From Sycon ciliatum (lineage: Eukaryota; Porifera; Calcarea; Leucosolenida; Sycettidae), in the NCBI RefSeq assembly GCF_964019385.1, contig NC_088653.1, positions 17,519,431-17,583,430 of the forward strand: a DNA stretch of 64,000 bases, in the 5' to 3' direction. The position numbers were made by a program, and so were the translations under genes. Below, piece by piece: positions 32,709 through 42,935 of the stretch. Every line of letters starts with the position of its first letter. Within the stretch, counting starts at the first letter, position 1. The notes beneath the pieces are model-generated. The model saw only the letters and a list, made by a program, of their open reading frames with translations, had not been told where the DNA came from and did not search any database.

Positions 32709-34184
32709 TTACTTGAACAATTTCAACCCAATTATACTATCTTTCTGGACACACAAATTAGGCTTATACAGACGCTGACAGATGGCTTCCAAAACCTTTA
32801 ACTGTAGTCCATAACCATGACGACCACGGCACAATACAGTGAATGAAGAGTCGGAATACGAATTGCAACAATCAGGACTAGCCAACAGATGATTGTACAC
32901 TGAAGACTTGCTACCACGAAACCTACGCACAACACTAACATTCTCACCGGCACTCTCACGATCACTACAATCGTCGCTCTCCGACTCATTGCTCCCTTCA
33001 CCGTCCGTCCCATCATCTGCTTCCTCTGCACTCTCTCTGTTATCCCGCCTGACATGGTCCATTGAACGGGACTCGGCCGTCACCCTGCTCTCACGTCCCT
33101 CCTTACGCCCTTGTCCGCTGAGTGCGTAGTTTCTGTTGTAGTTGGCTGTTGATCGTCTTGGTCTTTCAATAATGGGCTTGGATGGTGGATTAGTTGTAGT
33201 TGCTGTAGATTGCATTGTTGGTGATGGTGTGGGAGCTGCTAATACGCAAGGTGAGTCTTTTTGGGTTGGCAATTGTAGTGTCAATGCCCCTGCCGGTGTT
33301 GCTCGCGGTCTGTCACTGGCAAGCTCCACCGCCGCAAGAGCCGACGGCGGAGGATCAGGAGGAGGCAGTGGGACCGGGACCGCAAGTGGCACCACCCCAG
33401 CCAAAGCCGCCGGGGGCACTGACGAAGGAACCACCGACGGCAGAAGCAAAGGCAGCGACACAAACCGGCAGCCACCACGCCCACCCTCCTCCACCACCGC
33501 CACCAGCGACGGCGGAGCAAGCACAGTCTGTGAGCCAGGATCCGCAAGTTGTGTAGGTAACGGTTGTTTTCTAGGTCGCCCTCGCTTCGGTCTTTGTTGT
33601 TGTGCGCAAGGTGGAAGTATGTGACGTGGTGTGTGTTGTTTGATGCGTGCGTTCAGGTGCTGAACAGTCCTACCAACATACCGACTAGCGCATTGTCGGC
33701 ATTCAAAGTTGTAAATAAGATGACTAAGGTGAAGGGCTGGTAGGACATCCTTCCGCACCGTAAACGCACGCATCGTCGTAAAAACTGGCACAAAGTGTAC
33801 TGCATAGTATGTTCGACGAACAACGGACTTGACTGCACTACAAACTTTAGTCGACTCCTGTCCTTTCCAAGGCAAACATAAATAGACGGGACAACGAGCA
33901 GGACCAAACAAAGGAGCCTTAGTAGTTTGTTCGACTTTCAACAACTTCTGCAACAAAAACTCAGGGTACCCGTTCTTAACGAAAACTGACCGGAGAAAGT
34001 CAAGCTCTTCCTGCAGCTTGCAGGACGAACAAATACGCTTCGCACGGTCTACAAGGTTACGCACTAAGTTTACTTTATATTGAGACGAACAATAAGAGTC
34101 ATATTCAATGTACTGACCAGTAAACGTCGGCTTACGATAAACGGTTGTCAGAACGTCACTACTCGTTTTTTTCCACCAGCACAT
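32709..34184 (-). pseudogene. PLE II linker and split GIY-YIG nuclease
   Basis: 491 open codons continuing the RT by frameshift. Residues 10-60: TTVYRKPTFTGQYIEYDS and the Cys pair ICSSC, typical post-RT PLE sequence. Residues 154-186: HLIYNFECRQC, YVGRT, NARIKQH (first nuclease half). Residues about 191-425: Pro/Ala/Val-rich then acidic insert with the AT-hook RGRPRK (201-206) and RPRRSTANY (341-349). Residues 427-490: SSVYNHLLASPDC, FTVLCRGR, LKVLEA with Glu466, KPNLC, LKLF. The total exceeds the usual compact PLE nuclease of roughly 100 residues. It likely nicks DNA for target-primed reverse transcription (family knowledge). Confidence 0.87.
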
Positions 34185-35035
34185 CTAGAAATGACAACTT
34201 GTTGGACTGTTCATGCTCACATGTGAAACGAAGGGCAGGGTGAATACCATTTAACACGTCAAGAAACTCGTTACTACGCTCCTCATTATCAAAATATGTG
34301 AATGAGTCGTCCACGAAACGTACATAAAGGTCAGGCCACAATCATCGGAATCATCAATCTTCGACTCACAGTAACCGACAAACACGTTTGCCAATACTGG
34401 ACCAAGGGGCGAACCCATCGCGACACCATCGACTTGTTTGTACATGACATTGTTGAACGAAAACTCAACACCAGTTGTGACCAGCAACAGCAACCGTCTA
34501 AACGCACTTTCAGATATCCAAGGAGTGTCAACGTAATCATTACGGTACAAAACATCCATGCAGATGTCGACAGTTTCTTCAATCGGCACATTAGTAAATA
34601 AACTGACGACGTCAAACGAACACATGTGTGCGTTGGGTGGTACAGGCTTGTTGCGGAGCTTTTCGACGAAATCAAAACTGTCTTTTACAGTGCGCTTGCA
34701 ATAGTGGTCCTGCACTGGTTGTAAGTAAATACACAGCCACTTGGAAATAGAATACTGAGGCGAGGCCGTCATAGAAACGATGGGACGTACTGGACATGTG
34801 GGCTTGTGTATTTTGGTAAGCCATATAGCCTAGGCCGGAGCGTGCCTGTCGGTTTAATGCGATCGAAATCTTTGGAGGATATTTCTCCGTCGGCTTTCAG
34901 TTTCTTTAGGTAAGCTACTAGTTCTTTTTCTACTTTCTCTGTTCGATCAAAACTTTCAACCGGGCCGATGGTCTGGAACTTTGATGTGTCATTTAGGATG
35001 ACAGACATCTTGTCTATGTAATCAGTTCTGAGCAT
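34184..35035 (-). pseudogene. PLE II reverse transcriptase
   Basis: RT split over three frames. 35035-34769: TDYIDKMSVILNDTSKF, then IKPTGTLRPRLYGLPK. 34772-34251: SFDVVSLFTNVPIEET with the first catalytic Asp, VEFSFNNVMYKQVDGVAMGS, GPVLANVFV. 34341-34159: YVRFVDDSFTYF with the catalytic Asp pair, then LRFTCEHE and LSFLDV. These are the Penelope-type RT motifs. All catalytic acids are visible, but frameshifts at about 34790, 34340 and 34180 inactivate the copy. Confidence 0.9.
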
Positions 35036-35178
35036 CAGAACTGTAGCCCGCCCTTTGTCCGGGCGCGTGACGATGATTTCAGTGTTTTGCGGAAGTCATG
35101 CAGGGCTTTCATGTGTTCCTGGCCTAAGGAAAATGATCGCTTGTCTGGAAGTTTGTCCGCATGCTCCTCAGCCTCAGC

Positions 35179-35874
35179 TCAGATCTTTGCTGCGCATATT
35201 GATTGTTGGGCCTCTGATATTGGCGTAAAGCGTAATAACTTTCGATAAAACAATTCGAACTCGGTCATGATAACTTCCTTTTTATTTGATGATGGGGGAA
35301 CGCCAAAATCAGTGCCACGGCAAAGGAGCTCCTTCTGTACAGTAGTCAATTCCAATGGGGTTAAGTTGATTATTGTTGTTTCGGGATCGATGTTAACTTG
35401 GCCGTAACGTTTCCTTCTGAGCCAGTTATATGTCTTGTCATGTTTGGTAATAAGTTTTATTCGTTTTTTCTGGTCGTTCTCAGAAAGGAGCACTGAGAAA
35501 CGGAGGAAGTCATGAGATGACAAAAATGTACGTGCACGATCATACAAAGACCTAAACTGGGAACGAGACTTGCACACCGTGTCACCGGACCTGGCAATCT
35601 CATCCTTCATGAAAACGCGCTCAATGTTCAACGTGTGGTATGCCTTGGCTCGGTGAACACGCTTTTCTACACCGCTAGGACATACACCATTGTCTAAACA
35701 TCGTCTAAGAAAACCTACATTAAAGGCGACACTACGGTGATGAAAACGTGCTTTCAGCGTTAGATTCAGAATATCTATCTGAGGCTGGGTGTATCTCGAT
35801 TTAAAATATTTGAACAAACGGCGAGGAGACAACAATTTGATAACCGCAATCAGTAATACAAGCTGGATCGACAT
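35179..35874 (-). pseudogene. PLE II N-terminal domain
   Basis: 231 open codons from the start in the terminal repeat. Residues 1-20, SIQLVLLIAVIKLLSPRRL, form a hydrophobic segment conserved in all PLE families of this window. Residues 25-230 are the basic PLE N-terminal region, with LTLKARFHHRSVAF and LLSENDQKKRIKLITKHD. A TGA ends it; the same frame continues after the stop (HADKLPDKRSFSLGQEH) until a frameshift near 35085. Confidence 0.85.
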
Positions 35875-35966
35875 TTGTGTACACTGTATTCATGTATTGT
35901 AAAACTGTGGAGACAATGTGCAATAAAACGATGAAAATGTGAAGAAATTGTGTAGAGAAAAAAAGG

Positions 35967-36004
35967 GATTCAAACAAGTTTTCGTACAACACTCGTCAGG
36001 AATC
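35967..36004 (-). ncRNA. Hammerhead ribozyme-like motif, PLE II 5' repeat
   Basis: Identical core to 32393-32430: GATTC, CTGACGA, 9 nt, GAA, AACTTGTT, cleavage base T, GAATC. It lies about 90 bp upstream of the ORF start. Confidence 0.78.
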
Positions 36005-36199
36005 TTTGTTGTACTAAAGGACACTGAAAACAAAATTGAACTATTATAGAATATCTAAGTTAGAGAAATAACACTAAGAACAACAGCAGTGAAATTTACA
36101 AGTGTGAATTTTAACAATGAAAGCGAGAGCAATAACGAATGTGTGTACTAACACTAAACTTGCAACTGAAAAGTGAACAAAGAAGAGAAAGAAAGAAGG

Positions 36200-36489
36200 A
36201 ACCCAATTATACTATCTAATTCACACTTGTAAATTTCACTGCTGCTGTTCTTAGTGTTATTTCTCTAACTTAGATATTCTATAATAGTTCAATTTTGTTT
36301 TCAGTGTCCTTTAGTACAACAAAGATTCCTGACGAGTGTTGTACGAAAACTTGTTTGAATCCCTTTTTTCTCTACACAATTTCTTCACATTTTCATCGTT
36401 TTATTGCACATGGTCTCCACAGTTTTACAATACATGAATACAGTGTACACAAATGTCGATCCAGCTTGTATTACTGATTGCGGTTATAA
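36200..36489 (+). repeat. Inverted PLE II terminal repeat with 18-bp filler
   Basis: 36218-36489 is the reverse complement of the terminal repeat. Bases 36200-36217 (AACCCAATTATACTATCT) match 32725-32742, inside the C-terminal codons of the same element, in the same orientation. It ends in (ATT)n at about 36489-36511. Confidence 0.85.
36324..36361 (+). ncRNA. Hammerhead ribozyme-like motif, inverted PLE II repeat
   Basis: Mirror of 35967-36004; all core positions kept. Confidence 0.75.
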
Positions 36490-36511
36490 AATTATTATTA
36501 TTATTATTATT

Positions 36512-37325
36512 TTACTAGGGTGTTTGCCACAGACCTCTATATTTCTTTATTTCGCGCTGTACATTATTTTTGTCGGCTCGTTAATTCACAGATTTTATCG
36601 CTCCACAGGTATCCTCGACCTCAGTTACTCTCGTCATTGTGCAAAATTGTTCATTTTACTCTTGAATTGTGCTCGCTGTTACTTTCTCACAGTTGCCTCG
36701 TTCATATAATTGGGTCTGTAGCCCATGTGCACTTGCGAATTCAAACAATCATTATTGGGCCATGGTAGAAATTATCTTTGATTCTCAAGTACGCGCGCAC
36801 CGATTTTTGGCGGCGCAACGATGATTTTTTTATTTCTATGCGCACTTGAAAACGGTCAATGCGAAAGGCATGAATCAGGGAGTAGTAAAATACCGGTAGT
36901 TTTCTACTCCCTGGCATGAATAATAAAATAATATTCTAATAACCTGTGACGCACATATGTGTGACCCTATCTTTGGAAATAAAAAAAGTTGTGGGAAGTA
37001 AAATAAAAAATCGCTCGCTCGCACTGATTTTCACAGGCTCATGACCTGAGAATCAACTTTATTTTTTACCATGGCCATATACATACATTCATACCCAGAC
37101 AGAAGAGCGAGCAGTTGCTGTTTCAATACAATCATAATTGAGCCCTCTATCGACGCGTCGACGGTGGATGAACTTCACATGGTACACGCATTCCGGCATA
37201 CAGTACAGGCAATACAGGGCGCCTGTGAGGTTATGTGCTCTTGCATCGTGATGGTGCAAACTTCGCTTTTTTGTACTTGCTGGTTGCTGTACTTCTACCT
37301 GAAACCATAATAATTAGCTACATGT
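36512..37325. other. No recognised gene
   Basis: TTTTACTAGGGTGTTTSCCACAGAC just after (ATT)n is shared with 19740-19768, a dispersed junction sequence. No coding call. Confidence 0.4.
36876..36913. mobile_element. 38-bp palindromic micro-MITE, copy 2
   Basis: CAGGGAGTAGTAAAATACC at the left, and CTACTCCCTG closing the right side, with two mismatches in the palindrome. It is flanked by the 8-bp duplication GCATGAAT (36868-36875, 36914-36921). Confidence 0.85.
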
Positions 37326-37505
37326 ATAAAAATTTAAAGTGTGTGTTTTGTTGTTACATTTTTATGTGACGGCGTTCCACTGATGAAAGTCACAAGAAAA
37401 CGTTATGGAACTTAAGTTTCTTCATTTTTTGCTGTTGTTATGAGTGCACAATTTACCTTATATATTGCCATTTTTACAACTATTGTCTCCTCGTCGATTG
37501 CTTGG
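37326..37505 (+). mobile_element. PLE family IV terminal-repeat fragment
   Basis: A hammerhead-like motif at 37374-37411 is followed 29 bp later by ATGAGTGCACAATTTACC (37440), the conserved N-terminal start, then LLSPRRLL in a shifted frame. It is joined at 37505 to a SINE fragment. Confidence 0.75.
37374..37411 (+). ncRNA. Hammerhead ribozyme-like motif, PLE IV
   Basis: GTTCCA and TGGAAC form a 6-bp stem I; CTGATGA, 9 nt, GAA, palindrome AACGTT and cleavage base A are present. Stem II lacks outer pairs. Confidence 0.7.
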
Positions 37506-37508
37506 ACA

Positions 37509-37561
37509 CAAACGGGAAAGGTCTGAAGAAAAAATTGACTGTCACCACCAGGACTCGAACT
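37509..37561 (-). repeat. Fragment of the 281-bp tRNA-derived unit
   Basis: ACAAACGGGAAARGTCTGAA through CAGGACTCGAAC matches each unit of the 16938-19440 array. It stops in the middle of the B box and shows that the unit is dispersed as well as tandem. Confidence 0.9.
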
Positions 37562-39700
37562 TCGTACATGGCACATCCATGTTCTTCAGTGCGCGCCTCT
37601 CTCTGGACTGGTTCGAGCCCAGATCACTGATACAACTTTATTCTCAGCTTCTCGGGAGCCGCCCGTTAATTAACCGGTCGTCATGATAACATTCTCAACG
37701 TTTTAAATACTTTCTAGAATCTGAAACCAACACACAGCATTCAGTCAGAGCAGAGTGCCGACGTAGGGCACTACTTTGATGTCCCTGCCCTGCCCTGCCC
37801 CCCCCCCCCCCCCCTCAAATCAGACAGCGCACTACCATGCTCATTTTTTATTTTCGTCTTTTTCAGTTCACACAATGGAAATACGGCCACAAATCTCCCC
37901 TCTCAAACACACGCTCGAGAATTGCCTCAACACTGCACGGGACAAAAAGCTATGGCTAGACTTCATTGACAAATGTACATCGGTGTAAAAATGGCATGTA
38001 CTTGTCATGTACTGGAACCTGTATACTGTAAATATACAAATTTTCGGCAGCTATTTAATTTCGGCTATATTCGGCACCGACTCAAAGCGCCTAAATTAAA
38101 ACGCCGATGAAATTTTTCACAGCATCTGTCGCACTATACCATGCCCTCTACCCCACGCCGAAAATAAATCGCCGCCGAAATTATCTCCATTATAAGCACC
38201 GCGCTTTTTAGATCTCGGGGATCGCAGGCTTGTACCACAGTGTTTAGAAGAGTATCTCTTTGTCGTTGTTACTATAATCGAGTGGCACATTCGCACTACA
38301 ATTCTACGAGTGCTAGTTTGAAATTACGTTATGAATTTGAGCAATTGTTACGTTGTACAGCAGGTACGAACAATTAATATTAACATACTCACCGGTTTTC
38401 GTTTCGGAGTCCCGCGCTGTGACTCAGCTAATTTCTATTTCGTTTGCCTTGTATTTGTCAGACTAGGGGCGCTGTCACCCCGTCGGGTGCGAGCACCCTT
38501 GGACAGAAGCACTTCACGACACAAGTGTTCATTTTCGTTTTTCCTCTTCTGCTTCTTCACAGTTTGAATGTGTGCCTTTTTCGTACTCTGCTCTCGATCG
38601 AACCATGCGCGGGTCGATCTCCATAATTTTATCTTCCGTTGCCATGACTGGCATTAGTACGCGTTCTGTACTCACTCGCTGCTTGGCACGCTTGCAGCGC
38701 GTCTTTTTTCTGTTGCAACCCAGTGCCTGCGTGCACGGTACAGGATTTGCGATGCCACATCAGCGTTGGTGTGTCGTTGTGCTTCGTTGTTGTTTTGTTC
38801 TTGGCTGAGTGTGGTCGTTAAAACTGAGAAAGAACGGGTCGTTGACAAGGCGTGGTTTCGATGTGCTGTCAACTCCAAACTACACAGCATGTGTTTATGT
38901 GATACTGTGTGACGTCAAACATGCATTAACATGATCCATAGGGTTCTCCATCATAAGCCATGCGCTTATATTGGAGACTGCGCTTGTGTGTGTATCTTCG
39001 AAGCCCTCTTGGAGTGCCCTTATGATAAAGACTGGGCTTCTACAAGAGACTGCGCTTGTAATAGAGATAATACGGCAGGCACCCACCAGAACCGACCTGG
39101 GCTAACGAAAGCGGGACAGGAACGACTCACATGCAGGCACGCGTACGGCATCCACAACGCGTAGCAAGCCATAGTCTGATTTGCGAACAAGCGACCCCCA
39201 AACTGAGGCGAGCACGAGTTCTCATCATTTTCAACTTGATGACGGACAAAAAGAACAGAGCATTGGAAATGGAGCCATGCAGAGCACCCGCAAACCACCA
39301 TAGGTACTTATGAGACAGCGGGCAGGCTGGCAAGGGGAAGAAAGGAGAAGAAGAGATGCAAACAAACTAAACGGCTAGTCAACAGGTCACCGTCAGAAAC
39401 CGTGTGCACAATATGACACAACTGCAACAGCTGTTTCCATTGGTGAGCGGTGTGAGAGAATAGAGAGATGGATATAGAGAGATGGAGAGAGAGAGGGGGA
39501 GGGGGGGGGGGGGGCAGAAAGGTTAGAGTGTCCATATACGCCATGAAGCAAGCAAGAATCTAAGCGCACGCGGCACAAGGGCTCTCTACCGTAGAATGTA
39601 AAGTATGAGTATTGCGATACCTCACACACTTTTGGCAGTAACACCCTGAGCTAGGACCGGGTGGACACCTCGCTCTGACCGAGACCATTTAGCTATTTAT
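37562..39700. other. No recognised gene
   Basis: C-run at 37798-37814, TTTTCGGC-rich stretch at 38030-38210, G-run at 39497-39513. Open frames are short and overlap on both strands. No exon I can support. Confidence 0.4.
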
Positions 39701-39808
39701 TGTTTTAGAAGTACATAGAGAGAGAGCGAGAGAGACATAGAGAGAGAGAAACTGAGAGGGAAAGACAAAACGAGGAGAGGACAGACGCTGGGATGGCTGC
39801 AACACACG

Positions 39809-39863
<55 letters not shown>
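39809..39863. repeat. CA microsatellite
   Basis: (CA)n with a few CG units at the left. Confidence 0.95.
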
Positions 39864-39865
<2 letters not shown>

Positions 39866-40080
39866 CCAGTACGCTTGTGATTGTGTACCTCCTTCAGAGC
39901 GGGTCTTGATATGGTGCTGAATTACTTCTTCCTTATAGCTGAGCAGAACGAAACATAAGAGGCAGTGCAGTGCAATTTAAGTGACAATCAATTTAAGTGA
40001 CAATCAATCCAAAACCTGAACCAGCAGTTAGTGAGGCTCCATACCCAGGTATGTATCCTGTCTCCGGGTGTGTGTATGAG

Positions 40081-40098
40081 AGTGAGAGAGAGAGAGAC

Positions 40099-40177
<79 letters not shown>

Positions 40178-40231
40178 GAGTGTGTGTGTGTATGTGTGTG
40201 TGAGGGAGAGAGAGAGAGAGGGAGAGAAAAA

Positions 40232-40272
<41 letters not shown>

Positions 40273-40335
40273 CCAAGTCCTCGCGTACAGTAGTCTGGAG
40301 CCAACTTCAACTCAAGCAGGCGAGTCCGCGGAGTA

Positions 40336-40419
<84 letters not shown>

Positions 40420-40454
40420 TGTGTGTGTGTATGTGTGTGTGAGGGAGAGAGAGA

Positions 40455-40501
<47 letters not shown>
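40081..40501. repeat. Compound GA microsatellite, duplicated
   Basis: Two (GA)n blocks (40081-40272 and 40338-40501), each interrupted by GTGTGTGTGTATGTGTGTGT at a similar place, separated by 65 bp of unique sequence. This indicates a duplication of the compound tract. Confidence 0.95.
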
Positions 40502-40505
<4 letters not shown>

Positions 40506-41048
40506 TTCTCGATGTGCTGCATCGTATGTAGTCGTTCCGTATTGTTTTGTTTCGTGTTTCTACCTTTTTACTAGTAGTTTCTCCATGTTCTGTGTAGAGC
40601 GTTGTCAGGCTCGGTCATGCCCTGACAACAAAGTAGGAAAGCTGGTGGCTTCCGGTTTGGTGGGAGGTGTGAACTTCATGTAGGATTCTCGTTTTAGATC
40701 CAGGTTGAATCTTTTTGTGAGCGTATGGTTTTGTAATATTGTGTTTGTGTTTCGGCATGTGGGTCTCTCTAGTTCGTTTGCGTGGGCGTCTGATCATGGT
40801 GAGCCACGGTCTGCCTGGTGGTCTGCAGGGATCCTGCGCTTCTTTGTATCGGTTTGCCTTGCGGGTGTTATGGTTTCCGTGTGTTGCTGGTTGGCCCTTG
40901 TGCGTCCCAGTTGGTGCCTGACAGATGGACAGCAATGTAGGTGGGGAGGGGGGGGGGGGGGGAGGAGGCAAGGAGTGTGAGTGAGGTACACCAAGGCCGA
41001 TGCAGAGCTAGACAGAAGAGCAGAACGACCGACACCTGGGACACTTAC

Positions 41049-41568
41049 TTGAGCAGAGGACGGTGATCTGATCTCCCGTGGGCAGACTAGCCAGCTCTTC
41101 AAAGGTATTTGTCGAGTACTTCGCCCACCTCTTTGAGGACGCTGGATGGCTGTAATCACCCCAGGAATAGTGCACAGGTACGATGATATGGTTTTTGTTC
41201 ATCGCTACCAGATAGTTATTCAGAAGTGTGTTCACATTCGTTCGCATATTTGGCCAATGGTTGTACCATTGGATCTCAAAAACGGTATTCTTATTGGGTG
41301 CCACGGCATCATTTCTGCAACGGCTGGTAGCTTCTTGCATATTTATAGCTGTTTTTAGAGAAATGTAGCTTGATGAGATGTATACTCCATGTGGGTGAGC
41401 ATTCAATTCAACTTCCTCTGGAGAATGTTCAGAAGAAATGCACAGAAGAAAGGTGCAGAAGAAAGGTGCAGAAAATCTCACTGTCTGGTGTGGATAGTGG
41501 CAGCGCTGATAACAGGCGATGGCTTGTTGTGCCACAAACACCACCACGAGCAACACCACCACGAGCAT
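41049..41568 (-). CDS. First exon of a secreted protein
   Basis: The ATG at 41568 (an upstream in-frame stop is present) starts MLVVVLLVVVFVAQQAIA, a strong signal peptide. About 155 residues follow, with CYQRCHYPHQ, SPEEVELNAHPHG, FEIQWYNHWPNMRTNVN and VPVHYSWGDYSHP. The exon ends TGCTCAA|GTAAGTG in phase 1 at 41049. I do not recognise the domain. An alternative is that an acceptor (TTCTCCAG near 41425) makes only 41049-41424 an internal exon of the sushi gene upstream. A second alternative uses the acceptor at about 41713 in another frame. Extracellular location is inferred from the signal. Confidence 0.55.
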
Positions 41569-42288
41569 CACCACAAACAACAGCACTACCCATCACAAGC
41601 GCATCAATTCTCGCCACACAGTTTTCTCCATGAATCGCCGTATATGTGAGGCAATGTTCATCTGTGATAGGCATCCAAGTGTGAACAGAGACTGTGGCTG
41701 GAGACAGCTGAACACAGTGTGAAATAAAAGTTGCAATGAAGTTTGCGAGCACTAAGAAAAACTTGAAATGATCTGTATTAGACGGACTTCCTCCTACACA
41801 AACCACTATGTATTGCACTATTCATTGCTGGCACCATCAGGTCTCTAAGGGCCCGGTCACACATGCATTGGGGTTTCGCTTCGGCGACGAGGTTCGGCGG
41901 CAGCGAGCCTGGTGTCGCTCCAGCGACACCACGTGTGTATGGTCACACATGCAAACAGGGCACAACTCCTACTTTGGCGAAAAATGAGAGTAAAGTGGAC
42001 TGTGGTACATACGGTACGGAGAATAGACGAGGTCTCGACTATCTTCCACGCATTTTTGTTGCATGGACATCATACGCATACAAATTTCTCGTAGCAAGTC
42101 CATATACAGCAGACCGTGGTGTTTTCCGCGGAAGCGAATCCGCAGAAGCGACAGTCTCGCTTCAAAAATTTTGGTGGAAGCGGATTGGAGTTTCCGCTGA
42201 AGCGGAAGTTCCGCTTTTCGCCGTTGCCATGCCATTTTTCGCTCCTGCGACCTCGCTTCAGCGTATCTCTTAGCCTGTCACCAGGAAA

Positions 42289-42935
42289 CCCTATATATAG
42301 GGTTTGACATAACGCTACACATAAAGACCCTATATATAGGGTTAGGACCCCTAAAGAAAGGGTTTGATCAGTCCTCACAACTGGGCACACAATACACACA
42401 GTTTCACTTGGTTTTTTTTTGATATTTTCACTGCATTGCCATTGATGTTAGCAGGAGCGCTCCTACGACGTGCGCGAGTGTCGCCGCATTTGCTGCTTCC
42501 GACCCACGTGTGGATCAGCTGATGCAGAAACGGCAATGGCGGGAGCGGCAGCTGCGACAGCCGCTGTTGATGCTTCGCCTTCTTCTTCAGGAGCATCCGA
42601 CGCTGCTGGAACATCGACATCATCATCCTGAGTCGACACCAGGTCGCCAGGAACATTCTCATCGCCCGAGTTCGTCTCCACTAACTCAAGTTGCTCTTCC
42701 TCCATCGTGAAAAATCAAACCCTAGATATAGGGTCTAGAAAATGTTACGACAGCGCTGCACTAAAACTAACCGTACTCGAAGAAAACAGCAACAAAATGA
42801 TCACGGTCTTCAGCAAGAGAACCGTACGTACATTCTACGTATGTAGGCCCAGGCGTCTAGTTGCCATAGCAGCCAAGTGGGCTCTCAAGAGAGCTCAAGA
42901 TAGAACACGCGGCTGAAAACCCTATAATATAGGGT
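42289..42935. repeat. Repeated ACCCTATATATAGGGT palindromes
   Basis: AAACCCTATATATAGGGTTT occurs at about 42288; variants follow at about 42328, 42719 and 42917, with a partial ACCCCTAAAGAAAGGGTTT at about 42348. Each is a near-perfect palindrome of 16-20 bp. Confidence 0.85.
42463..42705 (-). CDS. Acidic open frame inside the element (uncertain)
   Basis: 80 codons from ATG at 42705: MEEEQLELVETNSGDENVPG, then Asp/Glu and Ala-rich sequence, ending with a basic RKQQMRRHSR before the stop. A second frame (to 42375) overlaps the end, suggesting a frameshift. It is not recognised; it could be the start of a transposon-encoded protein. Confidence 0.3.
   Translation of the reverse strand: MEEEQLELVETNSGDENVPGDLVSTQDDDVDVPAASDAPEEEGEASTAAVAAAAPAIAVSASADPHVGRKQQMRRHSRTS

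Larger units (their letters stand above)
32238..36199 (-). mobile_element. Penelope-like element family II, nearly full length
   Basis: The 3' terminal repeat (32238-32640) and 5' terminal repeat (about 35808-36199) are direct repeats of about 395 bp, each with a hammerhead-like motif. Between them the minus strand encodes N-terminal domain, RT, linker and split GIY-YIG. The ORF starts inside the 5' repeat (ATG at 35874), as in other PLEs. It is inactive: an in-frame stop near 35178 and frameshifts near 35085, 34790, 34340 and 34180. This is the only PLE here that keeps an RT. Confidence 0.92.

Noticed and set aside
33142..33624. 160-codon plus-strand open frame rich in Gly/Thr
   Set aside because: Antisense of the PLE family II low-complexity insert.
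35179..35181. TGA in PLE II as a recoded (for example selenocysteine) codon
   Set aside because: The element also has several frameshifts, so simple decay explains the stop; no supporting RNA structure identified.
40031..40531. Arg-Glu and Ser-Leu repeat open frames (also 52541-52768)
   Set aside because: Produced by (GA)n tracts; no start context, domain or splice signal.
41429..41818. Alternative minus-strand exon with HTWMPITDEHCLTYTA after a good acceptor (about 41713)
   Set aside because: It conflicts in frame with the signal-peptide reading, which is better supported; noted as an alternative there.
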